From assembly GCF_018314255.1 (NCBI RefSeq), contig NZ_CP073066.1, positions 2,418,001 through 2,482,000 on the forward strand: a stretch of 64,000 nt of DNA, written 5' to 3'. Below, one piece after another: positions 27,810 to 37,904 of the stretch. Below the pieces are notes generated by a model. The model ran no database searches. It was not told the DNA's origin and worked only from the letters and a program-made list of their open reading frames with translations. Made by a program: the position numbers and the translations under genes. Every line of letters starts with the position of its first letter. Within the stretch, counting starts at the first letter, position 1. The stretch comes from Lentilactobacillus buchneri (lineage in GTDB: Bacteria > Bacillota > Bacilli > Lactobacillales > Lactobacillaceae).

Positions 27810-28853
27810 CTATTTACTGCTTTTGATACTATCTTTTATCTGCTGCAGTTCATCAGCATGGTCGACGACGTATTGATTCAGATCAGGAATCATATTTGAG
27901 GCAATAATCTGGCGGATTTGGCCAATCGTATTCTTCACCGTGTCTGCTTTGCTGCTGCCATGTGTCTTGACGACCGGCGCATTAACGCCGAGTAAAACTG
28001 CGCCGCCATATTGTGAATAGTCCATTGAACCACCAATTTTGTGGAAAGCGTCTTTTAACATCAAAGCCCCAAACTTTGCCTTAGTGCCGCTATCCATGAT
28101 GGTCGTCTTAATTAAGCTGAGCATCGACAAAGCAGTTCCCTCAATGCTCTTTAATACGGCGTTTCCGGTAAAGCCGTCGGTCACAACCACGTCGGCGGCC
28201 CCGTTGAGTAATTCACGGGATTCAACGTTGCCGACAAAATTGATATCTTTGTCGGCTGCCAAAAGATCATGCACTTTCCGGTGATTCATATCACCTTTAT
28301 CCGCTTCGGTCCCGTTGTTCAAGAGACCAATTCGTGGATTTTCAACTTGGTTGACGTTTTGGGCGTAATATTTTCCCATCAAGGCATACTGGTAAATATT
28401 TAAAACCTTGGTGTCGGCATTGGCTCCCACGTCAATCATCACAAATTTATCTTGATTCTTAACGCCGATGACCGGCAAAGTGGTGGTCAATCCGGGACGA
28501 TCGATTCCTTTGATGCGGCCAACGATAAACAAACCAGCGGCTAAAATGGCACCAGTGTTCCCTGCCGAGAAGAATGCATCCGCAGTTCCTTCTTTAACGG
28601 CGGTTGCTGCCAGAACGATGCTGGATTGTTTTTTGGTACGAACGGCTTTAACCGGTTCATCACCCATTTCGATGACTTCATCGGCTTGGACAATCTGAAT
28701 TCGATCATCATTTTTAAGATATTTTTTAATTTGGTCGGTTTGACCAAATAGTTGGAATTCAACATCGGCATAAGCATCCCGTGCCAATTCAATTCCTTCA
28801 ACAACTTCTTTAGGGGCGTAATCGCCGCCCATGGCGTCAACTGCAATTTTCAT
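27810..28853 (-). CDS. plsX: Phosphate acyltransferase PlsX
   Basis: Converts acyl-ACP to acyl-phosphate for PlsY. Recognised by AVDAMGGDYAPKE at the start and the motifs AGNTGAILAAGLFIVGRIKGIDRPG and GFTGNAVLK. 347 residues. Start ATG with AGGAG. It follows recG by 13 bases; the fapR gene found here in Bacillus is missing. Confidence 0.96.
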   Translation of the reverse strand: MKIAVDAMGGDYAPKEVVEGIELARDAYADVEFQLFGQTDQIKKYLKNDDRIQIVQADEVIEMGDEPVKAVRTKKQSSIVLAATAVKEGTADAFFSAGNTGAILAAGLFIVGRIKGIDRPGLTTTLPVIGVKNQDKFVMIDVGANADTKVLNIYQYALMGKYYAQNVNQVENPRIGLLNNGTEADKGDMNHRKVHDLLAADKDINFVGNVESRELLNGAADVVVTDGFTGNAVLKSIEGTALSMLSLIKTTIMDSGTKAKFGALMLKDAFHKIGGSMDYSQYGGAVLLGVNAPVVKTHGSSKADTVKNTIGQIRQIIASNMIPDLNQYVVDHADELQQIKDSIKSSK

Positions 28854-28866
28854 ATTTAACTCCTAT

Positions 28867-30897
28867 TTAATCCGTAGTAATAGTTTCATTATATTTTAAA
28901 TACTGTGATAATTGTACATTTTCTGGCTGCTTTTGCCAGTCTTGATGAACCGTAATACTCTGGGCCTCCTGATTGGCAACTTGTAAAATATTCAAATCAC
29001 CAACCGGATCGGCCACTTTGAAATCAGGCATCCCTGATTGTTTACTGCCGGTGATGTTACCTTGGCCACGCAATTCCAAATCCTTTTGGGAGAGGAAAAA
29101 GCCGTCGGTGCTGCTGGCAACCGCCGTCATCCGCTTTTTACCCAACTCGTTTTTGGGGTCGGCAATCAAAATGCAGTAGGACTGCGTGTCGCCACGGCCA
29201 ACGCGACCGCGAAGTTGGTGGAGTTGTGCCAAACCGAAATGATCGGCATCAAATATCAGCATGGTATTGGCATTCGTCACGTCAACGCCAACTTCAATCA
29301 CCGTTGTCGCCACCAGAACTTGGAATTGATTGTTCTTAAAATCGGCCATGGCCGTATCCTTTTCTTCATCGGACATTCGCCCATGTAGGAGACCAACCGA
29401 ATACTGCGGTTCAAAAATCGCTTTGAAACGGTCGAAAATCGCCATGGCGTTCTTCATATCGACAGCTTCCGATTCCTCTATCAACGGTGTGACGACGTAC
29501 ACTTGATTTCCGGCATCCAATTGTTTCTTAACGAATCGGATGGCACTATCCGTTTTAGCGGAGGTAATCCAAGTTGTCTTAATTGGCTTGCGGCCCTTTG
29601 GCAGTTCGTCGATCACAGAAACGTCCATATCACCGTACATCGTAATCGCCAGTGTCCGCGGAATCGGCGTGGCAGTCATTGCCAGCATGTTGGTACTATT
29701 TCCCTTCAGTCGTAAGGCCTGGCGCTGGTTGACCCCGAAGCGATGCTGTTCGTCAATGACCGCCAAACCAAGATCGTGATAGTCAACTTGATCTTGGAAT
29801 AAGGCGTGGGTGCCGACAATCAGATTGACTTCGCCGTCAGCAATCCGTGGCAGCATCGCCTTACGGGCTAGGCCAGTGGTCGCCCCGGTCAACAGGGCAA
29901 TGTTGATATCAAATTTTTCAAACAACTTGGCAAACGTGTTGGCATGCTGCTCGGCTAGAATTTCAGTTGGGGCCATAATTGCGGCTTGTTTGCCGGCACT
30001 AATCGCTGCCAAAATAGCAATTGCAGCAACCACAGTTTTGCCACTACCAACATCCCCTTGGAGCAAGCGATTCATTTCCAATGGTTTGCCCAAGTCTGTC
30101 AAGATTTCATTGACAACTTTGTTTTGGGAATCGGTCAGTTTGAATTTTAGTTGACTGGTGAACTGCCCAACCAGATCGGGATCGTAGGTGACTTTGGCTG
30201 CCGGATCCGGTTTTCTGTGGCGCTGTTTTAAAATTTGAATTTTCATGGCAAATAAGAAAAATTCCATGAACTTGGCAGTTCGAAAAGCTTTTTGGGCAGC
30301 GACCGGTGATGTTGGAAAATGGATATTTTGAATGGTATCGTGGAAAGATTCCAATCGATACTTGGTGCGAATTGATTCTGGAATAACGTCAACTAGCTGA
30401 TCCTGGTATTCATCAAATCCAAGCTTGATCAATTGCTTAATGGTATTTTGTTTGACTTCTTTGTTACTTGGATAGATTGAATCATAGGTTTCGCTTTTTT
30501 CGCCGTTTAAAATTTTCATCCCTTGAATCTGGTTACGATTGCGGTCAAAGGTACCAAAAATAATCACTTGGGCTTCCAACTCAAGCTGCTTTTTCAGCCA
30601 CGGCTGATTAAAAAAAGTGACGTTATAGATTTCATCATTAATTTTTAAATGAAAACCAAGCCGACTTTTGCGCCGACCAAAAAAACGAACAGTTGGCTCG
30701 CTAATCACGATCCCTTTGACGGTGACTTTTTGGCCATCGACGGCAGTTCTTAAATCTTTTAGCGATAAATCATCATATCGGCGGGGATAATAAGTCAGTA
30801 AGTCGTTGATGGTATTGATTCCGAGCTTATTAAAAGCAGTCAGGCGCTTTTCGCCGACTCCTTTGAGAACCCCAACCGAATCACTTAAGCTGGCCAA
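28867..30897 (-). CDS. recG: ATP-dependent DNA helicase RecG
   Basis: Reverses stalled forks and processes branched DNA. Wedge/OB domain in the first 200 residues, then helicase lobes with LLQGDVGSGKTVVA, DEQHRFG, TATPIPRT and the QLRGRVGRG motif. The start is taken as TTG at 30897 with GGAGGG seven bases ahead, giving 676 residues starting LASLSD; an ATG 18 codons earlier has no such site. Confidence 0.95.
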   Translation of the reverse strand: MASLSDSVGVLKGVGEKRLTAFNKLGINTINDLLTYYPRRYDDLSLKDLRTAVDGQKVTVKGIVISEPTVRFFGRRKSRLGFHLKINDEIYNVTFFNQPWLKKQLELEAQVIIFGTFDRNRNQIQGMKILNGEKSETYDSIYPSNKEVKQNTIKQLIKLGFDEYQDQLVDVIPESIRTKYRLESFHDTIQNIHFPTSPVAAQKAFRTAKFMEFFLFAMKIQILKQRHRKPDPAAKVTYDPDLVGQFTSQLKFKLTDSQNKVVNEILTDLGKPLEMNRLLQGDVGSGKTVVAAIAILAAISAGKQAAIMAPTEILAEQHANTFAKLFEKFDINIALLTGATTGLARKAMLPRIADGEVNLIVGTHALFQDQVDYHDLGLAVIDEQHRFGVNQRQALRLKGNSTNMLAMTATPIPRTLAITMYGDMDVSVIDELPKGRKPIKTTWITSAKTDSAIRFVKKQLDAGNQVYVVTPLIEESEAVDMKNAMAIFDRFKAIFEPQYSVGLLHGRMSDEEKDTAMADFKNNQFQVLVATTVIEVGVDVTNANTMLIFDADHFGLAQLHQLRGRVGRGDTQSYCILIADPKNELGKKRMTAVASSTDGFFLSQKDLELRGQGNITGSKQSGMPDFKVADPVGDLNILQVANQEAQSITVHQDWQKQPENVQLSQYLKYNETITTD

Positions 30898-30966
30898 TGT
30901 TATCCCTCCTTTGTCATTGATATAAATAAAAGCTTGGCCAGTGTTGACCAAACTTTTAGGAATTGT

Positions 30967-32676
30967 TTATTCAACCGAAATTAAGAATGGGTAGACTGGT
31001 TGATCACCTTCGTGAATCTCAACTTCCAGTTCGTCATCCAATTTCAAAATGCCGGCCTGGACTTTTTCGGCAGCCGCCTGATCAGCGCCTTCACCGTAAA
31101 TGATCGTAATGGCTTCACTATCGTCATCCAGCATCTTCTTAACCATCTGGATGGCCGTGTCAATCAGTTTATCACCAACGGTGGCAATATCGCCGTCAAC
31201 GATGCCCATAAATTGATCTTTTTTAATATCCAAATCATCAATCTTAGTGTCACGAATGGCGGTCGTCACTTGGCCGGACTTAACCGTTGGCAAATTATCT
31301 TCCATTGCCTTTTGGTTATCTTCGAGCGAATTTTCCGGATTAAAGCCAAGCATGGCGGTAATCCCTTGTGAGATCGTCTTTGAATGAACAATGACCGTCG
31401 GAATATCAACCACCTTGGCAGCTTGTTCAGCCGCCAGGAAAATGTTTTTGTTATTCGGCAAGACGATTGCCTGTTTGGCTTTTGTATTTTGAATTGCGTT
31501 GACAATGTCTTCGGTACTAGGATTCATCGTCTGTCCGCCGCTGACAATGTAGTTGACGCCCAAACTTTCAAACAGTTGGTTCAGCCCCTTGCCTGAAGAA
31601 ACAGAAATAATGGCAGTATCTGAAGTTGGCTGTTGGGTGCTGATACTTTCAGCTTTTTGAATTGGTGAAGCATCCTCTTGGCTGTCCTCATCTTCTTCAA
31701 TGATGGTTTCTTGTTGAAGTCGCATGTTATCGACTTTAACAGTTGCCAAATCTCCAAACTCCTGACCCCAGGCAAGCACTTTGCCGGGATGTTCAGTGTG
31801 AACATGGACTTTGACAATATCATCATCGTTGATCACCAGCAATGAATCGCCAAGTTTGGCGAGATAATCATAAAAGGTCTGATAGTCAAATTGATGATCG
31901 ACTTCGCGGCCTTTGCCGATTCGGACCATAATTTGCGTACAGTAGCCATACACGATATCTTCTGGATTTAATTTACTTTGAACACTTTGATCGGCCACTT
32001 TAATCATCTGATTCATTTCCGCATCGTTAGGTTGATATTCACCAGATTCAGCTTCGTTTCTGCCATTCAAGACATCATCGAAAGCTTCCAAAACGAATAC
32101 CAATCCTTGTCCACCCGAGTCGACGACGCCAACCTGCTTCAGAACCGGCAATAAATCCGGTGTTTTCTCCAAAGCGGATTGTGAGGCCTGGTAGATGGCA
32201 TCCATGACAGCGACAACATCATTGGTCGTAGCGGCTGCTTTCTTACCAGCAGTAGCGGCCATTCGCACAACGGTCAAAATGGTTCCCTCGGTTGGCTTCA
32301 TAACGGACTTATAGGCGATTTCCGTCCCGGCAACGAAGGCATCAGAAATATCTTGGGCACTCAAAGTTTCTTTACCCTCCGTGGACTTCGAAAAGCCCCG
32401 GAAAATCTGCGATAAAATAACCCCTGAGTTGCCTCGGGCTCCCATTAGAAGTCCCTTAGCCAAAGCAGCGGTTAAATCGCCAACGTTTGTCTTGACATCT
32501 TTATTCACATATTTATAACCCGAAGCCATGGATAGGCTCATATTGGTTCCGGTATCTCCATCCGGAACCGGGAATACGTTCAGTGAATTGATAAAATCAG
32601 AATTTTTATTTAGTTTAGTTGCGGCTGCTTGAACCATTGCCGTAAATTCGGTGTTGGTAATTTCTGTAACCTTCAA
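30967..32676 (-). CDS. fakA: Fatty acid kinase catalytic subunit FakA (YloV/DAK2 family)
   Basis: DAK2-type kinase domain at the N-terminus (NVFPVPDGDTGTNM binds Mg-ADP; RGNSGVILSQIFRG), middle domain, and C-terminal domain similar to DegV proteins. With FakB it phosphorylates free fatty acids to acyl-phosphate, which PlsY/PlsX use, so it fits the lipid genes nearby. The likely start is TTG at 32676 behind AAGGAGG (569 aa); an ATG nine codons earlier lacks a site. Cotranscribed after the Asp23 gene. Confidence 0.92.
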   Translation of the reverse strand: MKVTEITNTEFTAMVQAAATKLNKNSDFINSLNVFPVPDGDTGTNMSLSMASGYKYVNKDVKTNVGDLTAALAKGLLMGARGNSGVILSQIFRGFSKSTEGKETLSAQDISDAFVAGTEIAYKSVMKPTEGTILTVVRMAATAGKKAAATTNDVVAVMDAIYQASQSALEKTPDLLPVLKQVGVVDSGGQGLVFVLEAFDDVLNGRNEAESGEYQPNDAEMNQMIKVADQSVQSKLNPEDIVYGYCTQIMVRIGKGREVDHQFDYQTFYDYLAKLGDSLLVINDDDIVKVHVHTEHPGKVLAWGQEFGDLATVKVDNMRLQQETIIEEDEDSQEDASPIQKAESISTQQPTSDTAIISVSSGKGLNQLFESLGVNYIVSGGQTMNPSTEDIVNAIQNTKAKQAIVLPNNKNIFLAAEQAAKVVDIPTVIVHSKTISQGITAMLGFNPENSLEDNQKAMEDNLPTVKSGQVTTAIRDTKIDDLDIKKDQFMGIVDGDIATVGDKLIDTAIQMVKKMLDDDSEAITIIYGEGADQAAAEKVQAGILKLDDELEVEIHEGDQPVYPFLISVE

Positions 32677-32705
32677 CAACTTGTCCTCCTTGGTCACTTG
32701 CATAA

Positions 32706-33068
32706 TCAGTCATTCATTACCTGAACGCCTTGAATGATGACATTGACCGAATTTGCAGATACCCCAAGCATACTTTGTAGGTTATACTTAACCTTTGCTT
32801 GAACGTTTTTAGAAACCTCTGAAATTTTGTTGCCATAAGCAACGATAATATAAACGTTAACTTCAATTTCATTATCGTGTTGTTTAACCACAACACCTTT
32901 GAAATAATTCTCGCGGTTTAAAATCGTGTTGACATTGTCTCTGAGCTGATTGCGACTTGCCATACCCACGACTCCGTAATTATCGGTGGCAGCCCCACCA
33001 ACAACATTTGCGATGACGTTGTTGTCGATGTCAACTGTTCCAAATCTGGTTTTGATTTTGACGGCCAT
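32706..33068 (-). CDS. Asp23/Gls24 family protein (YloU)
   Basis: 120-residue Asp23 domain (YGVVGMASRNQLRD; KVKYNLQSMLGVSANSVNVIIQGVQ). Gram-positive envelope-stress-associated family with no known catalysis; its place ahead of fakA is conserved in Firmicutes. Start ATG with AAGGAGG. A small palindrome, TATTAAC-GATA-GTTAATA (33100-33117), lies just upstream and may be an operator. Confidence 0.9.
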   Translation of the reverse strand: MAVKIKTRFGTVDIDNNVIANVVGGAATDNYGVVGMASRNQLRDNVNTILNRENYFKGVVVKQHDNEIEVNVYIIVAYGNKISEVSKNVQAKVKYNLQSMLGVSANSVNVIIQGVQVMND

Positions 33069-33198
33069 GTGCAGCAGCCTCCTTAATTTTCTATTAACCT
33101 ATTAACGATAGTTAATATTACCACAATAACGCTAAAAACCAAAGTAATCTTGATGCCCCCAAGAAGACTGTCAAGTATAATTACTTGAAAGAAAAGTA

Positions 33199-33227
33199 TT
33201 GCAATATCAATGTATGTATGATAAATT
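33199..33227 (+). promoter_or_regulatory. Promoter of rpmB
   Basis: TTGCAA (33199-33204), 17 bases, TAAATT (33222-33227). Confidence 0.55.
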
Positions 33228-33288
33228 ATTCTAGTGTAATGAAACAGACTTTAACACTAAAATCAAAGAGAAGGGAGATTTGTTACCC

Positions 33289-33474
33289 ATGGCAAAGGAT
33301 TTTATTAACGGTAAGCGTACCCACTTTGGTAACAAACGTTCACACGCTTTAAACTCAAGCCGTCGCAGCTGGAAGCCAAATTTGCAAAAAGTTCGCATTC
33401 TTGTTGATGGCAAGCCTAAGAAGGTTTGGATTTCTGCCCGAACACTTAAATCAGGTAAAGTAACCCGTGTATAG
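33289..33474 (+). CDS. rpmB: 50S ribosomal protein L28
   Basis: 61 residues, [22 protein letters not shown], with no CxxC zinc motif, i.e. the zinc-independent form. ATG preceded by AAGGGAG; a TTG three codons earlier lies too close to the site. Monocistronic on the + strand and divergent from the asp23-fakA pair. Confidence 0.96.
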   Translation: MAKDFINGKRTHFGNKRSHALNSSRRSWKPNLQKVRILVDGKPKKVWISARTLKSGKVTRV

Positions 33475-33484
33475 TAATAACTTG

Positions 33485-33510
33485 GATCGATGTTAATCGG
33501 TCTTTTTTAT
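33485..33510 (+). terminator. Terminator of rpmB
   Basis: GATCGAT-GTTA-ATCGGTC then six T. Confidence 0.75.
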
Positions 33511-33525
33511 TACCTTCAAAAATAG

Positions 33526-33577
33526 AGGCAACTCTCAGCAGCCGTTTTCGGTGAGCTGAGGGTTGCCCCTTTTTTTA
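33526..33577. terminator. Bidirectional terminator, rpmB/thiN
   Basis: GGCAACTCTCAGC (33527-33539) pairs with GCTGAGGGTTGCC (33555-33567), then CC and seven T on +; read on - it closes the thiN operon and overlaps the thiN stop. Confidence 0.85.
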
Positions 33578-34237
33578 GTTATAACGATTAATATCTTTGC
33601 TTTGAATAACACACATCACCCCACTGCCAAATTTAAACCTGGCAGTTTCACCAACAAATTCGTTGCTGGCAAGCGACATTGGGTGTTTAACCTGATAATC
33701 ATTCAGCTGATATTTTTCATCAAACAAAGTTAAATGATCCATCGGCGTTAACGCCACAAAGGCCAAATATTTTTTATCAGGTTCTTTTTCAATCTGATAA
33801 GTCCCTGGCAAAAAGAAAGTAATCGTATTTTGCTTGTCAATCATTCGAATTTTCGGTGCGTAGGGCTTGAACCGGGGCTCCAAAACCATCCACAGATTGG
33901 CTAGAAAATGATCCAGCCGACCACCCGTCGCACCGTAAATGTCAAGTCGATCGGCGTGATGTTCCTGCAAGGCGACCTTCAACCCCAATTGGGTATCAGT
34001 ATCGTCTTTTTCAGGAATTGATTGGCGGATATCCTTAATGTGGTCACGAACCAATTGAAGTTCTGCCGGTTTTAAGGAATCAAAGTCACCAATCGCGACA
34101 AGTGGGTCGATTCCCCGTTCAATCAAATGGAGATTGCCTCTATCGATGCCGATCCAATCACCTTTAATCTGTCCATTTTTCAATTCGTCTGGCCAGAGGT
34201 CAATGGGGCCGCCAACCAATAGATTTAAGATCTTCAT
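33575..34237 (-). CDS. thiN: Thiamine pyrophosphokinase
   Basis: Makes thiamine diphosphate from thiamine and ATP. TPK catalytic segment IGIDRGNLHLIERGIDPLVAIGDFDS and the DDTD motif PEKDDTDTQLGL, then GATGGRLDH. 220 residues. Its ATG is directly adjacent to the rpe stop. Last gene of the long gmk-to-thiN operon. Confidence 0.94.
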   Translation of the reverse strand: MKILNLLVGGPIDLWPDELKNGQIKGDWIGIDRGNLHLIERGIDPLVAIGDFDSLKPAELQLVRDHIKDIRQSIPEKDDTDTQLGLKVALQEHHADRLDIYGATGGRLDHFLANLWMVLEPRFKPYAPKIRMIDKQNTITFFLPGTYQIEKEPDKKYLAFVALTPMDHLTLFDEKYQLNDYQVKHPMSLASNEFVGETARFKFGSGVMCVIQSKDINRYN

Positions 34238-34891
34238 TTATTTGGTCGCATCCTTTATTGCTTTGATTCGGCTAACAGGATCATCGGCGTCAAAAACGTA
34301 TGATCCGGCAACTGCCACCGTTGCACCGGCTTGATAGGCACCCACAACCGTGTGGTCATTAACGCCACCATCAATTTCGATGTCAAAGTTCAAGCCTTCA
34401 CTTTTTTTCAACTCATCGAGTTCTGCGATCTTTTTAACCGTTTCAGGCAGGAACTTCTGACCGCCAAATCCAGGATTAACCGTCATTACCAAGACCTGGT
34501 CAACCATGTATAGTACTGGCTTGATGGCTGATACCGGCGTACCTGGGTTGATGACAACTTCAGCCTTGACCCCTTTGTTCTTGATCATCTGCAAAGCCCG
34601 GTGAATATGAGGGGTTGCCTCAACGTGAACTCCGATGATATCGGCTCCTGCATCCGCGAATTGGTCAATGAAACGTTCCGGTTGTTCAACCATCATATGG
34701 ACATCCAAGATCATCTTGGTGATCGGACGAATGGCTTTGACCCACCCAGGTCCATAAGATAAAGCGGGGACAAACTGACCGTCCATGATGTCGATGTGGA
34801 GCACTTCTGCCCCACCCTGGTCGACTTTTTCAATATCTTTTTGTAAATTGACATAATCCGCGCTCAAAATTGAAGGTGCAACTTTAATCAT
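34238..34891 (-). CDS. rpe: Ribulose-phosphate 3-epimerase
   Basis: Interconverts ribulose- and xylulose-5-phosphate in the pentose phosphate/phosphoketolase pathway. TIM barrel with APSILSADYVNLQKD, HIDIMDGQFVP, DVHMMVEQP, MTVNPGFGGQKF and IDGGVN. Start ATG at 34891 has GAGGAAG ahead; the longer frame overlaps the end of rsgA. 217 residues. Confidence 0.96.
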   Translation of the reverse strand: MIKVAPSILSADYVNLQKDIEKVDQGGAEVLHIDIMDGQFVPALSYGPGWVKAIRPITKMILDVHMMVEQPERFIDQFADAGADIIGVHVEATPHIHRALQMIKNKGVKAEVVINPGTPVSAIKPVLYMVDQVLVMTVNPGFGGQKFLPETVKKIAELDELKKSEGLNFDIEIDGGVNDHTVVGAYQAGATVAVAGSYVFDADDPVSRIKAIKDATK

Positions 34892-34902
34892 AACTAACTT
34901 CC

Positions 34903-35793
34903 TCACTTTTTATAATTTGGTTTCCGGTTTTTAATGTCGGTGTACAACTGCAGATAATTCTCATACCGACTCTGCATGATCTCACCGCTGGCCACTTCTT
35001 TTTTCACTTCGCAGTCCGGCTCATTGACGTGCACACATCCCCGAAAGCGGCACTTCACAGATGCCCGCTTGAACTCTGGGAAATAATTGGCAAGCTGGCG
35101 GTAATCGATCTCCAAGGTATCATACGAGGAAAATCCGGGAGTGTCTGCGATATACCCATCGTTGACCCGCAATAAAGCAACTTTTCGGGTTGTGTGTTTT
35201 CCACGATTTAATGCCGTAGAAATCTCACCGGTAGCGAGCTGCAAATCCGGTGCCAAGTGATTGAGAAGTGTCGATTTGCCGGCACCCGTCTGTCCCATTA
35301 TCACATTTTCTTTTCCTGAAAACAATTGCCGTAAATGGTTCAACGAATTTTCATCAAACGCGGCTTCCGGCAGAATAACGTCATAAGGAATGTTAGCGTA
35401 GGCAACTGCTAAATCTTTAAAATAATTCAGTTGTTTTTCAGATAACAGATCCGTCTTGGTGAAATAAATGATCGGCTTGATATTGGCAATTTCCAATGCA
35501 ATCAACTGACGGTCCAATAAGTTACTGGAAAACTCCGGCTGAGTGGTTGCCGTCGTCACAATCGCCTGATCAATATTGGCAATCGGTGGCCGAACCAGAG
35601 AATTCTTTCGTGGCAGCATCTTCAATATGTATCCTTTGTCGCCATCTTCAACTTGGAACTCAACGTCATCGCCGACCAACGGTGTAATTTGACGCTTTCG
35701 AAAATTCCCCCTGGCGCGTGTTCGATAAACCTTGCCTTCTGAGTGAACATCATAAAAGCCACTCAAAGACTGAAAAATCTTTCCCTGTTTCAA
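34903..35793 (-). CDS. rsgA: Ribosome small-subunit-dependent GTPase RsgA
   Basis: Circularly permuted GTPase assisting late 30S maturation. OB fold at the N-terminus, then G4 (FTKTD) before G1 (GQTGAGKSTLLNHL) and G3 (DTPGFSS), and the zinc site C-x-C..H..C (VKCRFRGCVHVNEPDCEVK). Start TTG with GAGGTG five bases ahead; 296 residues. Confidence 0.95.
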   Translation of the reverse strand: MKQGKIFQSLSGFYDVHSEGKVYRTRARGNFRKRQITPLVGDDVEFQVEDGDKGYILKMLPRKNSLVRPPIANIDQAIVTTATTQPEFSSNLLDRQLIALEIANIKPIIYFTKTDLLSEKQLNYFKDLAVAYANIPYDVILPEAAFDENSLNHLRQLFSGKENVIMGQTGAGKSTLLNHLAPDLQLATGEISTALNRGKHTTRKVALLRVNDGYIADTPGFSSYDTLEIDYRQLANYFPEFKRASVKCRFRGCVHVNEPDCEVKKEVASGEIMQSRYENYLQLYTDIKNRKPNYKK

Positions 35794-35861
35794 TTGATCA
35801 CCTCGATAAAAAATCACTTCCCTTACATTATAAGAGAAGTGACTTTGTTTTGCAGTAATTA

Positions 35862-37904
35862 TTAATGTGAATCGTAGGTCACGTTGTTATCACGCATGAT
35901 CGTCCGACCATCGCGGACCACTTTGTATTGACCGACTTCATTGCCAGACAATTTAAATGGCAAGGTGACTTGCGTATCCTTTGTGATCACCATCTGCTTG
36001 TAAACCGTCGACAAACTATGATCATGGTCTTTGAGATAAATCAAGACCACGTTCTCGTTGGAACCACTGGAACTATCTGTGGAAGCAGCATCACTGGAGA
36101 TGCCACTTTCATTCAATGTGGAGTCAGATGATGCCGCCGAACTGTTGTCGAGGTACGGGATGATAATTTTAACATTGAAACTCTTCAATTCATCCGAACT
36201 GTCTTTCTTAGGCCCACGAGAAATCCAAACCGCGACGTTGCCGCCCTGTTGAATCGATTCGTTGGCATTTGGTGATTGGCGGACAACTCGCCCCTTGGGC
36301 TGATCGTCAGAGTAGACATAATCAAAAGTTGGGTTAATTTCCACCTTGTTAGAATATGAGACCACTTGAGCCTTGGTCATGCCGGTTAAGTCTTTCAGCG
36401 TAATCCGTTTAACACCGGTTGAAACCACAAAGGTCAGTGTCTTGGTAGCCGGATTGAACCGTTTGCCGGACTCAAAGTCCTGTTGGAGAATTCTGCCTGA
36501 GCCAAATGAACTTGAAGGAGCGTTACGCCGATGAACCGTAAACCCTTCGTCTTCCAATTTCTGTTTGACAACATCATATTCTTGACCGACATAGTTGCCG
36601 ACCCGAACGCGACGAGGCCCGGAACTCACGACCAAATTGACCTTGGTGCCCTTTTTGACTTTGGTTTCTTCCTTGGGACTGGAACTGATGACGCGATGAC
36701 GATCAATCTTATCACTACTTTGATATTTGACACTGCCAACGGTCAAATTAGCGGCTTTAATCTTGGCTTCCGCCTCAGTTTCCAACGTCCCGGAGACAAT
36801 TGGCACCGTGGTTTTCCCGTTAGCTGAAACAATCATGATGAAGGCCAGAATAATTAACAGCAGGCCAACAATCCCACCGATAATCCACCATCTTCGTCGC
36901 CGTTTTTTCTTCGGCGGCTTTGGTTTGTCGTTCGAGGTACCGGCAGGCTTTTCCTCGCGTTTAGCCGGATTGGCATCCGCTGAGGCAGTCGTATCATCCA
37001 ATGGTGAAAATGGCATCACCCGGGTTGCTTCATCAACCGGGTTTTGTGGCGGCTGAACCGTAAATTTAGGTTCATTAGCCCGTGACTTGTCCAATGACGT
37101 ATTCAAATCAGCAGCCATTTCATTAACTGTTTGATAACGATCATCGGGATTCTTAGCGGTGGCTTTCAAGACAACATTTTCCATTGCCTGGGGAATGCGC
37201 GGATCGAAATCCCTGACTGAAGGCATTGGCGTTTGTGAATGTTTAATGGCAATTGAAACGGCGGTATCACCGTTAAATGGCACTTTGCCGGTCAAGATTT
37301 CATAGAGAATAATCCCTAATGAGTAAATGTCCGATCTGGCAGTCGCCATCTGGCCCTTAATTTGTTCAGGGGACAAATAGTGAATCGAGCCAATAATCGA
37401 ACGAGTCTGAGTCATCGTATCTTCTGTACCGGCCCGGGAAATTCCAAAGTCGGTAATCTTAATATAACCGTTCTTATCGACCAAAATGTTTTGAGGCTTT
37501 AAATCACGGTGAATAATATTATGCCGGTGGGCTTCACTGACAGCTGAGCAAATTTGCTCCATAATATTGACAACTTCGGCATAGGGAATGGGAAAGTTGT
37601 CCTTGATGTATTTCTTTAAATCTTCACCGTCAACAAATTCCATGACCAAATACTGCATCCCCTCAACCTCGTCAACATCATAAATGCCAACAATGTGAGG
37701 ATTATCCAGTTGGGTCGCCGCCATTGCTTCATGCTGAAAGCGCTTCTTAGCTTTGGGGTTGTCTCGGAAATCAAGTCGCAACAGTTTAACGGCAACTTTT
37801 CGCTTCAAAATGAGGTCTTCGGCCAGGTATACGTCGGCCATTCCACCCTCGCCCAAGCGACCGATAATTTCATAGCGACCGTTTAATACATAGCCTTTAT
37901 TCAT
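35862..37904 (-). CDS. pknB: PASTA-domain Ser/Thr protein kinase (PknB/PrkC)
   Basis: Membrane kinase that senses muropeptides or lipid II and controls cell wall growth. Kinase domain 11-270: GEGGMADVYLAED, K40, HRDLKPQN (D134), DFGIS (D152). One transmembrane helix at 339-361 after a lysine-rich stretch; then three PASTA domains outside (about 365-571) and a Ser/Asp-rich linker with a C-terminal domain of unknown role. Its first 8 bases overlap stp, so phosphatase and kinase are coupled. Confidence 0.96.
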   Translation of the reverse strand: MNKGYVLNGRYEIIGRLGEGGMADVYLAEDLILKRKVAVKLLRLDFRDNPKAKKRFQHEAMAATQLDNPHIVGIYDVDEVEGMQYLVMEFVDGEDLKKYIKDNFPIPYAEVVNIMEQICSAVSEAHRHNIIHRDLKPQNILVDKNGYIKITDFGISRAGTEDTMTQTRSIIGSIHYLSPEQIKGQMATARSDIYSLGIILYEILTGKVPFNGDTAVSIAIKHSQTPMPSVRDFDPRIPQAMENVVLKATAKNPDDRYQTVNEMAADLNTSLDKSRANEPKFTVQPPQNPVDEATRVMPFSPLDDTTASADANPAKREEKPAGTSNDKPKPPKKKRRRRWWIIGGIVGLLLIILAFIMIVSANGKTTVPIVSGTLETEAEAKIKAANLTVGSVKYQSSDKIDRHRVISSSPKEETKVKKGTKVNLVVSSGPRRVRVGNYVGQEYDVVKQKLEDEGFTVHRRNAPSSSFGSGRILQQDFESGKRFNPATKTLTFVVSTGVKRITLKDLTGMTKAQVVSYSNKVEINPTFDYVYSDDQPKGRVVRQSPNANESIQQGGNVAVWISRGPKKDSSDELKSFNVKIIIPYLDNSSAASSDSTLNESGISSDAASTDSSSGSNENVVLIYLKDHDHSLSTVYKQMVITKDTQVTLPFKLSGNEVGQYKVVRDGRTIMRDNNVTYDSH

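Noticed and set aside
33100..33117. FapR-type operator before the Asp23 gene
   Set aside because: The palindrome does not match the FapR consensus as I know it; kept only as a possible operator.
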